Assembly (NCBI GenBank): GCA_946221495.1
Contig: CAMIFA010000022.1
Location: 1-42,290, forward strand
Direction: 5' to 3'
Length of the DNA stretch: 42,290 bases
Origin: an uncultured cyanobacterium
Lineage (GTDB): Bacteria > Cyanobacteriota > Cyanobacteriia > Cyanobacteriales > Chroococcidiopsidaceae
The notes beneath the pieces were generated by a model. The model made no database searches and had not been told where the DNA came from. It worked only from the letters and a program-made list of their open reading frames with translations. The position numbers were made by a program, and so were the translations under genes. Positions 22,153-30,160 of the stretch are shown piece by piece (positions within the stretch are counted from its first letter, which is position 1; the number at the start of each line of letters is the position of its first letter).

Positions 22153-24588
22153 CTAAGAAAAATCTAAATTTTCAGCTTTAGCTACTACTAGCAATGTCTT
22201 GATTATGGAATCGGGATTAAGGCTAATCGAGTCGATTCCTTGTTCTACTAGGAACCGCGCAAATTCTGGATAATCGCTAGGTGCTTGACCGCAGATCCCA
22301 ATTTTGCGATTGTTTTGTTTAGCTTTAGCGATCGCCATGCGGATCATCGCTTGCACACCTGCGTCGCGTTCATCAAAAATACTGGCGACTAAGGCAGAGT
22401 CGCGATCTAATCCTAAAGTTAATTGCGTTAAATCGTTAGAACCAATCGAGAAGCCATCAAACACTTCACTAAATTGCTCTGCTAAAATTACGTTATTCGG
22501 AATTTCACACATGACATAAACTTGCAGATTATCCCCTTTCTGCAATCCATGCTTTGCCATTTCTGCTAATACCTTACGCCCTTCATCAGGAGTGCGGCAG
22601 AAGGGAATCATTGGGATCACATTAGTTAAGCCCATTTGTTCGCGGACGCGCTTTAGTGCCTGACACTCTAGGGCAAAACCCTCACGGTAGCGCTCGTCAT
22701 AGTAACGCGATGCACCCCGCCACCCAAGCATCGGATTTTCTTCTTTCGGTTCAAACTGTCTGCCACCTAAAAGGTTAGCGTATTCGTTACTTTTAAAGTC
22801 TGATAGCCGTACTACTACAGGCTTGGGGTAAAAAGCAGCAGCGATCGCCCCCACGCCTTGGGCTAACTTATCTACAAAGTATTCCCGCTTATCCGCATAA
22901 AGCATTGTTAGCAGTTCAATGTGGTCTTTAACTTCCTCATCCTCAAGTTGCTCGAAGTGAATTAGTGCCAAAGGATGCACTTTAATGTAATTAGCAATAA
23001 TAAATTCCGATCGCGCTAAACCTACGCCATCGTTGGGTATGGCTGCCAAACCGAATGCTTCTGCCGGATTACCAACATTCATCATGATCTGCGTGCGCGT
23101 CTGGGGCAGATTTTCTAAAATTACCTCATTGACTTTATAAGGCAATATTCCTTGATAAACTTGTCCTTCTTCGCCGCCAGCGCAAGAAACTGTTACCTCT
23201 TGACCGTTTTTTAGTACACCTATACCGTTACCAGTCCCCACAATCGCCGGAATACCCAATTCCCGCGCAATAATTGCGGCGTGGCAAGTACGTCCGCCTT
23301 GGCTTGTGACAATTGCACTTGCTTTTTTCATAACTGGTTCCCAGTCGGGATCAGTCTTATAGGTAACTAAGACTTCTCCAGGTTTGAGTTGACCGAGATT
23401 ATGCACGTCTAAAATTACCCGCACCTTACCACTACCAATCATTTCCCCCACAGCGCGACCTGTCACCAAAACTTTACTGGTTGCTTGCAGCTGATAACTC
23501 CGCACAACCTTAGTTGACTTGCGGGATTGCACTGTTTCCGGACGCGCTTGGACAATGAACAGTTCCCCCGTGATTCCGTCTTTAGCCCATTCAATGTCCA
23601 TCGGGGTGTAAGTACCGCGCACCGCCGAATAATGATCTTCAATAATGCAAGCCCAGTTTGCTAAAGTCAGGATTTCTGCATCCTCTAGGGCATAGCTACA
23701 GCGATCGTGTTCTGGCACTGGTAAGTTTTTCGTTAGCTTAGTGCCGCCGATGTCATACACCATTTTAATTTGTTTGCTACCCAGACTTTTCTTGAGAATC
23801 GGGCGGTAGCCTTGTTTAAGTGTGGGCTTGAAAACTAAGTATTCATCTGGGTTGACTGCGCCTTGAACGACGTTTTCGCCTAGTCCGTAGGCGGCGCTGA
23901 TTAAGGCGGCATCTTTGAAACCTGTTTCTGTATCAATAGAGAACATTACGCCAGCAGCAGCTAGGTCGGAACGCACCATTTTTTGCACACCAACCGAGAG
24001 CGCAACAGCAAAGTGGTCAAAGCCTCTAGCTGTGCGATAGGAGATGGCGCGGTCTGTAAATAAAGAGGCGAAGCACTTATGACAAGCTTCTAGAACTCCT
24101 TTAACAGAGTGAACATTGAGGTAAGTTTCCTGTTGTCCAGCAAAACTAGCATCAGGTAAATCTTCGGCTGTAGCACTCGAGCGCACAGCAACATCTGTGT
24201 TGGTGCTATAACGCTGGCATAATTGCTGGTAAGCAGCAGCGATCGCTGTTTCTAGTTCTTGAGGAAACTGAGTATTCAGAATTAAAGTTCGAGCTTGTTC
24301 GCCATGTTCTTGTAAATTATTGACATCTTCTACGTCTAAGTCAGAGAAGAGTAATCGCAGTTTCTCCTCTAAACCTGCTTGCTTCATGAAGTAGCGGTAA
24401 GCTGTTGCTGTAGTAGCAAAACCATCAGGAACTTTGATTCCTTTTGGAGTCAGTTGTTGCAGCATTTCACCCAAGGAAGCGTTTTTGCCACCCACTAGGG
24501 GTATATCTGCAATCCCGACTTCTGCAAACCAAAGCACTAAGGGTTGTTCAGACTGATCGTGCGTTTGCGGCGCGATTGGTTGAAACAT
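22153..24588 (-). CDS. ppsA: Phosphoenolpyruvate synthase
   Basis: An 811-residue enzyme that makes PEP, AMP and phosphate from pyruvate, ATP and water, a gluconeogenic step. Domains in order: ATP-binding domain (VGGKNASLGEMLQQL; VRSSATAEDLPDASFAGQQETYLN), central phosphohistidine domain with GGRTCHAAIIARELGIPAIVG (catalytic H436), and C-terminal TIM-barrel PEP/pyruvate domain (GLARSEFI; NPMLGWRGASRY; FSIGSNDLTQLTLGLDRDS; IGICGQAPSDYPEF). The length is normal and all signature motifs are intact, so it should be active. The ATG at 24588 has GGAAGG upstream. It is followed after 39 bases by a universal stress protein gene. Distinguished from pyruvate phosphate dikinase by the short N-terminus and the RTCHAA motif context. 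Confidence 0.95.
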   Translation of the reverse strand: MFQPIAPQTHDQSEQPLVLWFAEVGIADIPLVGGKNASLGEMLQQLTPKGIKVPDGFATTATAYRYFMKQAGLEEKLRLLFSDLDVEDVNNLQEHGEQARTLILNTQFPQELETAIAAAYQQLCQRYSTNTDVAVRSSATAEDLPDASFAGQQETYLNVHSVKGVLEACHKCFASLFTDRAISYRTARGFDHFAVALSVGVQKMVRSDLAAAGVMFSIDTETGFKDAALISAAYGLGENVVQGAVNPDEYLVFKPTLKQGYRPILKKSLGSKQIKMVYDIGGTKLTKNLPVPEHDRCSYALEDAEILTLANWACIIEDHYSAVRGTYTPMDIEWAKDGITGELFIVQARPETVQSRKSTKVVRSYQLQATSKVLVTGRAVGEMIGSGKVRVILDVHNLGQLKPGEVLVTYKTDPDWEPVMKKASAIVTSQGGRTCHAAIIARELGIPAIVGTGNGIGVLKNGQEVTVSCAGGEEGQVYQGILPYKVNEVILENLPQTRTQIMMNVGNPAEAFGLAAIPNDGVGLARSEFIIANYIKVHPLALIHFEQLEDEEVKDHIELLTMLYADKREYFVDKLAQGVGAIAAAFYPKPVVVRLSDFKSNEYANLLGGRQFEPKEENPMLGWRGASRYYDERYREGFALECQALKRVREQMGLTNVIPMIPFCRTPDEGRKVLAEMAKHGLQKGDNLQVYVMCEIPNNVILAEQFSEVFDGFSIGSNDLTQLTLGLDRDSALVASIFDERDAGVQAMIRMAIAKAKQNNRKIGICGQAPSDYPEFARFLVEQGIDSISLNPDSIIKTLLVVAKAENLDFS

Positions 24589-24911
24589 AAACTACCTTCC
24601 TCTAACACTCAGGTTTGCTTAATACTATAGGCACTTCCCCAAGAGATTAGCTGTATCCTTTATTCGTTCTATTAAGGTTATAGGGAAGCAATAATAAGTA
24701 GGTAAGCGCGATCGCTCTTTTACTCTATTCTAAATTCATCAACTGAAGAAGCGATTGAACGGGTGTAGCGAGAATTGTCGCTTGCGGTTAAGGCTTGAGG
24801 AGGCGATCGTCCTGATTTCTACATACAGCTAAAACAACTAATGCGATCGCGCTTAGGAAGTGGAAGAATGATCGCATCATCACCCGATCTCTATGTCATT
24901 ACACATTGATA
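24589..24911. other. 323-base intergenic region rich in GATCGC
   Basis: The region between PEP synthase and the RelE/ParE-like toxin gene contains several HIP1-type sequences. The plus-strand frame 24736-24909 reads like diluted coding sequence with two stops (TAG 24766, TGA 24796); see the finding. The PEP synthase promoter must lie within its left part. Confidence 0.5.
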
Positions 24912-25169
24912 CTATTGCTTACCGATGAGTTGATCGTACTCAGTATGGCTACCAATCCAAAACCACAAAATTCCCTTATCAACTTGTAAACCCAATGCTC
25001 GATAGTTTCGTCCCACTTGTACTGACCAATATTTACCCACTTTTTTGAAATGCAGCGATGGATGGTTTGGGCTAGCTTTCAGTAGCTCATAGCATTGGTC
25101 AGCTATTCGCTGTACGGCTTCAGGCAATGCGTTATAGCATTCCCAAAATCGGCGAGTGGTATAGTGCAT
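24912..25169 (-). CDS. RelE/ParE-like toxin
   Basis: About 85 residues with the compact RelE/ParE layout: TTRRFWECYNALPEAVQRIA, then LLKASPNHPSLHFKKVGKYW, SVQVGRNYRALGLQ and WFWIGSHTEYD. The basic R/K residues between the middle strands and GRNYRAL are characteristic. The start is the ATG at 25169, which overlaps the stop of the upstream antitoxin gene by one base (TGATG), indicating translational coupling. Toxins of this type inhibit translation or gyrase; which is not decidable here. A TTG one codon earlier is possible. Confidence 0.8.
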   Translation of the reverse strand: MHYTTRRFWECYNALPEAVQRIADQCYELLKASPNHPSLHFKKVGKYWSVQVGRNYRALGLQVDKGILWFWIGSHTEYDQLIGKQ

Positions 25170-25369
25170 CAAATTTCTCGGTAGCGACCTACCTCAAAAT
25201 CGGCAAGAGCCTCCTGTGCTAAATCTTCTAGCTTGCCATCAGCAATGTCTTTCTCTAATTGTTGATCCCAATGCTGATTATCTAACTGAAAAAACCACTC
25301 TGACAGTTGGCGAAACTCATCAGGTGAAAGCTGAAGGATAGCTGCTTCAATTTGCTTAAGTGTCAGCAT
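25169..25369 (-). CDS. Antitoxin-like partner of the RelE/ParE-like toxin
   Basis: About 66 residues: LTLKQIEAAILQLSPDEFRQL, SEWFFQLDNQHWDQQLEKDI and DGKLEDLAQEALADFEVGRY. This fits the small acidic antitoxins paired with RelE/ParE toxins in cyanobacteria, whose C-terminal helix (LA-EAL-DFE-GR) is expected to wrap the toxin. I chose the ATG at 25369; a TTG at 25387 would add six residues. Its TGA overlaps the ATG of the toxin gene. Confidence 0.75.
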   Translation of the reverse strand: MLTLKQIEAAILQLSPDEFRQLSEWFFQLDNQHWDQQLEKDIADGKLEDLAQEALADFEVGRYREI

Positions 25370-25810
25370 TACTCTTGTAAACCACAATTAGCTTTACATA
25401 TCTGTAACAGTAGCAGATTAATTTGGAAGTCAGTTTTGCTTAGGTTTCCTGCACAGGCGATCGCGCTGGTGGGTATATGCGGACAAAAATAACTTGTGCG
25501 ATCGCTCTCTTCATTTTGCTGGCAAGCACTTGAGGAAGTAGGAGAGCGATGCCTGCTAACTGTTGAATTGCCATAACATAAATTGTCTCTTTACGAAATG
25601 AGTAACACTTGACTTGAATATAACTATGTATCTAGTCAAGGAGATTTCTGAAGTGGGACACAGGTGGCAATACACTGAAAATTTCACTTTATCAATTTAG
25701 TAAGAAATGCTGAAAGCTTCAATATTTTGTTTAGAGATGGGCTATAGTGCGTTCTAGACTCCAATATATGAAGTCACTCCTAAAACCAGTTCTACAGGAT
25801 CTTTGTAAGA
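25370..25810. other. 441-base divergent intergenic region
   Basis: The region lies between the antitoxin gene (minus) and the coiled-coil adaptor-like gene (plus). Scattered HIP1-related octamers lie at 25440-25560. The right 200 bases are AT-rich and probably hold the plus-strand promoter. No ORF, repeat array or terminator was recognised. Confidence 0.5.
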
Positions 25811-26599
25811 ATGCCTCTGAGTCGAAGGCTAGCTGACCTAGAGAAGAATTTAGAGTTGTTGTACAAGAAGTTAGGTGCAATGGAGCGCGAACTTATTAAT
25901 GAGTATAAGGCGCAGGCGAAGTTTTCTATTGAACAAGAAATTGATGATATCAAGTTGAAGATTCGTGAATGGAAAGCAGAATACTGGCAACTTTTAGCTC
26001 AAGAGGCAAGTTTGTCCAGAATTGATGAGGTGGATGCCAGTAATGCCGTTGTCGAAGTTGTGCAGATTGTTGAGCGAGTTCAACAGAATAATGCTAATCA
26101 ATACCCTGAGCAGGTAATTCAGCTACTGACTGAAATCAGAAACAAGTTGAATGAACCAGGAAAATCTTCTACTGCCAAGTTAAAAGCCACACTCCCTCTG
26201 TTACCACCTTTTGTGTCTTATGAAATGGAATTAGACTTGCTGAGGCAAGTGTTTCCTACTTTTAGCCGACTCTTTAGAAAAGCTGAAAAGGAGCCAATTC
26301 GTGAGTCAGGCGCAACACTTTCAGAAAGACAGCAACAAATAGAACGACAAATACAAAGTTTAGAAGCGATCATAGCTGATGCAAAATATGAGCCGAACTT
26401 AGCAAATATACGTGATCGTTACTTGCACTGGAGGAAGGAGACAACTAATTTCCTGTTGGACACATTTGGTGATAAAGAAGCTAGTAATTTGAATGGGATA
26501 TTGCCGCAAGAAGGTTTGAGGAATGACAAGGCTCGCCTACTCAGCCAAGCTGCACAGATTCGCAATTATCTAATCACGTTATCTGAAAAACTTAGCTAG
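25811..26599 (+). CDS. Coiled-coil, effector-associated adaptor-like protein
   Basis: A 262-residue soluble protein without an enzymatic motif. Residues 1-75 form a heptad-rich coiled coil (LADLEKNLELLYKKLGAMER, IEQEIDDIKLKIREWKAEYW). This N-terminal type, with a relaxed LE-L--LY-KL---E pattern, is common in front of effector domains (TIR, caspase-like, NACHT, sulfatase-like) in cyanobacterial conflict systems. Residues about 100-160 contain LLTEIRNKLNEPGKSSTAKL and LPLLPPFVSYEMELD, a stretch that resembles the constant component of those effector-associated modules. The C-terminus is helical (LSERQQQIERQIQSLEAIIA). No effector domain is attached. The membrane gene 47 bases downstream is probably co-transcribed. 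Function is inferred only from resemblance. Confidence 0.6.
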   Translation: MPLSRRLADLEKNLELLYKKLGAMERELINEYKAQAKFSIEQEIDDIKLKIREWKAEYWQLLAQEASLSRIDEVDASNAVVEVVQIVERVQQNNANQYPEQVIQLLTEIRNKLNEPGKSSTAKLKATLPLLPPFVSYEMELDLLRQVFPTFSRLFRKAEKEPIRESGATLSERQQQIERQIQSLEAIIADAKYEPNLANIRDRYLHWRKETTNFLLDTFGDKEASNLNGILPQEGLRNDKARLLSQAAQIRNYLITLSEKLS

Positions 26600-26645
26600 T
26601 GGGGAAAATCATAATTTATGTTGCATAAATAAGGAGAAACTCATA

Positions 26646-27059
26646 ATGGAATCAAGAAATTACCCTGGTGTAAAAGTTGATAGAGCGAGGCTAAGTAACG
26701 AATTGCATAACCTTTTTTACAAAGATGGTTACGACGTTCGGGAAAGACAGGAGCCAACAGGGATTGTTCTAGAAGCCGCCAATAAAATTAGTATGCTTCG
26801 CGTCTGGACTGGTTTTTCACATTCTTTGACAGTCAGGATAACTTCTGAACCTGGCGGAACTCGTGTTTGGGTGGGGAAGCAAAGGTGGATTGAAAAGATT
26901 GTTGTAGGGTGTGTTGGTTTGTTGCTCTTATTATGGAGCATAGGTTTTATCCTGATTATACTTGCTGCTCTAGGCGCGTATCGGCAGTACAAAATTACGC
27001 AGGATGCATGGGGCGTGATTGAGGATCATGTAGCACTCCAATCTACAGCAAATCCTTAA
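26646..27059 (+). CDS. Small membrane protein, function unknown
   Basis: A 137-residue protein. Residues 1-82 are soluble: VDRARLSNELHNLFYKDGYD, TGIVLEAANKISMLRVWTGF and LTVRITSEPGGTRVWVGKQR look like a small alpha/beta domain. Residues about 84-115 are a hydrophobic hairpin (IVVGCVGLLLLLWSIGFILI then ILAALGAY), followed by a short polar tail. A good AAGGAG precedes the ATG. It lies 47 bases after the coiled-coil gene on the same strand and is probably in one operon with it. I do not recognise the family. Possible role: membrane partner of the upstream protein. Confidence 0.7.
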   Translation: MESRNYPGVKVDRARLSNELHNLFYKDGYDVRERQEPTGIVLEAANKISMLRVWTGFSHSLTVRITSEPGGTRVWVGKQRWIEKIVVGCVGLLLLLWSIGFILIILAALGAYRQYKITQDAWGVIEDHVALQSTANP

Positions 27060-27156
27060 TTTTAAGTGTTATCGCTGACATTGGTAGATTACATTCAGGG
27101 TAATCACGGAATAGATTTCTGCCAGATTGTGAGTTGAGACAAAACCCTGATATTGC

Positions 27157-27258
27157 CTAGATTCTGCTGCTTTTTAACTCAGCAAAGCAAGCGGAATGTT
27201 GAGGGTGGCTGACAATCAGTGCAGCAACTAAAACAGAGGTGTCGAATAAAACTCTCAC
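27157..27258 (-). pseudogene. Truncated PIN-domain (VapC-like) toxin remnant
   Basis: A GTG at 27258 overlaps the stop of the upstream antitoxin gene (GTGA). It opens a frame that reads VRVLFDTSVLVAALIVSHPQ, the classic PIN N-terminus with the first catalytic Asp (D6) in LFDTS, and continues HSACFAELK before TAG at 27157-27159. A complete PIN toxin would be about 130-140 residues, with two or three further acidic residues; none of that follows. The toxin is therefore cut at about residue 33, while the antitoxin remains intact. Confidence 0.7.
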
Positions 27259-27557
27259 AAAGCCATCTGATCTTGAATGCGCTCTTCTCGCAACTCTTCA
27301 ATGAAGGCATTGATATCGAATTCTGGTAAATCAGCATCCACAACTAAAATTCCTTCTTTCCGATAGATTTTTGGCTGTTGGGAAGGCTTTACACAGATTG
27401 CTTCCAAGTCTTGTGCATTAGCACTTTCTTCGGGTTGGTGATTCAAGGCAGCAACTTTGTCTACAACAGCTGTTAGGATAAACTGTTCAGATGAGATACC
27501 CTGACGGCTTGCCCATTTTTCAACTTCTTGTTGCAGCAGAGGCGGAAGATTCATCAT
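27255..27557 (-). CDS. Antitoxin-like protein of a decayed PIN toxin pair
   Basis: A 100-residue protein. The N-terminus, NLPPLLQQEVEKWASRQGIS then SEQFILTAVVDKVAAL, resembles a ribbon-helix-helix or related DNA-binding antitoxin. The C-terminus (EGILVVDADLPEFDINAFIE-ELREERIQ) is an acidic toxin-binding tail typical of PIN antitoxins. Its stop overlaps the GTG of a truncated PIN toxin (27157-27258), which supports the antitoxin assignment. Start at 27557 or 27554 (two ATGs); no Shine-Dalgarno. Confidence 0.72.
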   Translation of the reverse strand: MMNLPPLLQQEVEKWASRQGISSEQFILTAVVDKVAALNHQPEESANAQDLEAICVKPSQQPKIYRKEGILVVDADLPEFDINAFIEELREERIQDQMAL

Positions 27558-27864
27558 AGCAGGAATTATTTACAGTTTTAATTCTAAGTTACTGCTACAA
27601 AAGCAGTGGTACTCTGCAAAACTTTTGATTGCTTCGGCTTGTCAGTGATGGGGCGATCGCACATCATTACAGCATCAACAAGACAAGCGATCGCATTGAT
27701 GGATTTGAATGATGAACAGTAGAAGCGATCGCTAATTTAAGAACCGCCGACAATTTCAAAAAGGTTTTGACCTCTAAGAAAAATCAAAGCAACTACTATA
27801 AACTGCTCAAAAATGGTAGAACGGGCATATTAAGAGTTGAAGATTAAAGGAGATATTAAGACAA
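27558..27864. other. 307-base divergent intergenic region
   Basis: The gap between the antitoxin gene (minus) and VapB (plus) has three HIP1-type octamers close together around 27653-27735. The VapBC promoter must lie at its right end, before AAAGGAGAT (27846-27854). No ORF was seen. Confidence 0.5.
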
Positions 27865-28089
27865 ATGAGTGCAAGAGAACAACTGATTAATGAAATTGCT
27901 CAAGCTCCAGATTTTATAGTTGAAGAACTTTTAGATTTTCTGCTATTTACTAAAGCCCGTAGAAGTCAGCAATCACTTCCAAAACAGAAAGAACTGCGTC
28001 CATTTGCGCTTTGTGCAGGGGAGTTTACAGTACCACCTGATTTTAACGATCCATTGCCTGAACATATTCTACGTGACTTTGAGGGTTAA
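27865..28089 (+). CDS. vapB: DUF2281-type VapB-like antitoxin
   Basis: A 74-residue protein with the DUF2281 pattern: REQLINEIAQAPDFIVEELL, DFLLFTKARR, then a linker and an acidic end (FNDPLPEHILRDFEG) that is expected to bind the toxin. AAAGGAGAT lies about 10 bases before the ATG. It is followed after 11 bases by the PIN toxin gene, so this is a complete VapBC-type module. It differs in sequence from the antitoxin at 27255-27557, so the two modules are not simple duplicates. Confidence 0.85.
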   Translation: MSAREQLINEIAQAPDFIVEELLDFLLFTKARRSQQSLPKQKELRPFALCAGEFTVPPDFNDPLPEHILRDFEG

Positions 28090-28100
28090 TTACTAACCCA

Positions 28101-28490
28101 ATGAAACTATTGTTAGATACTCACATATTTCTCTGGTTTATTAGTGGTAGTAATCAGCTATCAACAAACTTTCGGTATAGCATTCAAGATCCTGACAATA
28201 CTGTTTATCTAAGTGTTGTCTGTTTATGGGAGTGCATCATTAAATATCAGCTAGGAAAACTTCCGCTACCAGAATCCCCCGAAATTTATTTGCCTAAGCA
28301 ACGCAAACTACACCAAATTGATAGCCTTACAGCTGATGAGGCAAGTGTTGCTCAATTAATTACGTTACCATCACTACACCGCGATCCATTTGATCGTTTA
28401 CTTATCTGTCAAGCTTTACAGCACAACTTGACAATTGTGACTGCTGATGCAGCAGTTATGGCTTATCAAATGGCTGAGTTTTTGCAATAG
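28101..28490 (+). CDS. vapC: PIN-domain VapC-type toxin ribonuclease
   Basis: A 129-residue PIN protein with all catalytic acids in place: D6 in LLLDTHIFLW, E44 in LWECIIKYQLGKL, D95 and D98 in HRDPFDRLLICQA, D116 in IVTADAAV. DTHIFLW with PFDRLL-QA defines the VapC subgroup that pairs with DUF2281 antitoxins. Members cleave RNA using metal ions. It begins 11 bases after vapB on the same strand. Confidence 0.92.
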   Translation: MKLLLDTHIFLWFISGSNQLSTNFRYSIQDPDNTVYLSVVCLWECIIKYQLGKLPLPESPEIYLPKQRKLHQIDSLTADEASVAQLITLPSLHRDPFDRLLICQALQHNLTIVTADAAVMAYQMAEFLQ

Positions 28491-28556
28491 CTGAATTACT
28501 GGATACCAATAGAGTAAAATTGTCTCCCATGCGGCATTTACCAACCCATTAACCCC

Positions 28557-30068
28557 ATGCTTTGCGACTACCTAGTACAAATTCTCACTGCCCGTGTATA
28601 TGATGTCGCCCAGGAAACGCCCCTAGAGGATGCTCCGAATCTATCTGCAAGGCTGAATAACAAACTCCTGCTGAAGCGCGAAGATATGCAGTCAGTTTTT
28701 TCTTTCAAACTGCGGGGTGCTTATAACAAAATGGTGCAACTACCGCCAGATAAGCTAGCACAAGGCGTAATTGCTGCATCTGCGGGGAATCATGCCCAAG
28801 GAGTTGCCCTGGCTGCGCGTCAGCTAGGAACACGAGCAATTATTGTTATGCCAGTGACTACACCCCAAGTTAAGATAGATGCCGTTAAAGCGCGTGGTGG
28901 TGAGGTAGTATTGCATGGAGATACCTACGACGAAGCTTATACTTATGCCCGTGAATTAGAGGCGGAGAAAGGCTTGACCTTTATTCACCCGTTTGACGAT
29001 CCGGATGTGATTGCGGGACAGGGAACAATCGGTATGGAAATCTTAAGGCAGTATCAACAACCCATCCATGCTATTTTTGTGGCGATTGGGGGGGGTGGAT
29101 TAATCTCTGGGATTGCGGCGTATGTCAAACGGTTGCGCCCGGAAATTAAAATTATTGGTGTTGAACCAGTTGATGCGGATGCGATGCATCAATCGCTGCA
29201 AGCAGGGGGACGGGTGCGCTTATCTCAGGTAGGCTTATTTGCTGATGGGGTTGCGGTGCGGGAAGTGGGTGAAGAAACCTTCCGTTTGTGTCAGCAATAT
29301 GTGGATGAAATTATTTTGGTGGATACGGACGATACTTGTGCGGCGATTAAAGATGTATTTGAAGATACACGCTCGATTCTAGAACCAGCAGGTGCTTTAG
29401 CGATCGCCGGAGTCAAAGCTTATGTAGAACGAGAGCAAATCCAGGGACAAACGTTAATTGCGGTTGCCTGCGGTGCAAATATGAACTTCGATCGCTTGCG
29501 CTTTGTAGCCGAACGCGCAGAGTTTGGTGAACGCCGCGAAGCCATCTTTGCAGTTGCGATTCCAGAAGAAGCAGGGAGTCTGCGTAAGTTTTGTGAATGT
29601 ATTGGCAGACGCAACTTAACTGAATTTAGCTATCGGATTGCCGACGAAAAACAGGCACATATTTTTGTAGGTGTGCAAATTCTCAATCGTGCTGATGCGG
29701 CGAAGATGGTGGAAAACTTTGAAGCGCATGGATTTAAAACAATTGACTTAACCGATGACGAACTCACAAAATTGCATCTACGGCACATGGTTGGTGGGCG
29801 ATCGCCGCTTGCTCACAATGAATTACTCTACCGTTTTGAGTTTCCCGAACGTCCCGGTGCATTGATGAAGTTCGTTGGTTCTATGAGTCCTGACTGGAAT
29901 ATCAGCTTATTTCACTACCGCAATAATGGCGCAGACTATGGGCGTATTGTCGTGGGGATGCAAGTCCCTCCTCACGAGATGCCACAGTGGCAAGCTTTTT
30001 TAGATAATCTTGGTTATCGCTATTGGGATGAAAATAATAATCCCGCTTATCAGTTGTTTTTGAAATAG
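28557..30068 (+). CDS. ilvA: Threonine ammonia-lyase, biosynthetic
   Basis: A 503-residue PLP enzyme converting threonine to 2-oxobutanoate, the first committed step to isoleucine. The catalytic domain (1 to about 320) has SVFSFKLRGAYNKM with Schiff-base K51, ASAGNHAQGVALAA, and AIGGGGLISGIAAYVK for cofactor phosphate. The C-terminal 330-503 holds two ACT-like regulatory repeats (FAVAIPEEAGSLRKFCECIG; RFEFPERPGALMKFVGSMSP), the mark of the biosynthetic, feedback-inhibited form. Length is normal. The ATG at 28557 gives MLCDYLVQILTARVYDVAQE, which fits the family N-terminus. The gene stands alone. Confidence 0.95.
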   Translation: MLCDYLVQILTARVYDVAQETPLEDAPNLSARLNNKLLLKREDMQSVFSFKLRGAYNKMVQLPPDKLAQGVIAASAGNHAQGVALAARQLGTRAIIVMPVTTPQVKIDAVKARGGEVVLHGDTYDEAYTYARELEAEKGLTFIHPFDDPDVIAGQGTIGMEILRQYQQPIHAIFVAIGGGGLISGIAAYVKRLRPEIKIIGVEPVDADAMHQSLQAGGRVRLSQVGLFADGVAVREVGEETFRLCQQYVDEIILVDTDDTCAAIKDVFEDTRSILEPAGALAIAGVKAYVEREQIQGQTLIAVACGANMNFDRLRFVAERAEFGERREAIFAVAIPEEAGSLRKFCECIGRRNLTEFSYRIADEKQAHIFVGVQILNRADAAKMVENFEAHGFKTIDLTDDELTKLHLRHMVGGRSPLAHNELLYRFEFPERPGALMKFVGSMSPDWNISLFHYRNNGADYGRIVVGMQVPPHEMPQWQAFLDNLGYRYWDENNNPAYQLFLK

Positions 30069-30073
30069 GATAA

Positions 30074-30094
30074 GAAGGCAGAAGGCAGGAGGCA
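30074..30094. repeat. Heptamer tandem repeat GAAGGCA x3
   Basis: GAAGGCA, GAAGGCA, GGAGGCA run directly after the ilvA stop and into a HIP1 octamer. The same family of purine heptamers appears inside the coding gene at 38489-38523. Confidence 0.6.
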
Positions 30095-30160
30095 GCGATC
30101 GCCTGACATTGAATTGCTTAACTGAAATTTCCCCAGCTTTCGCTTGTCATATTTAAACTT

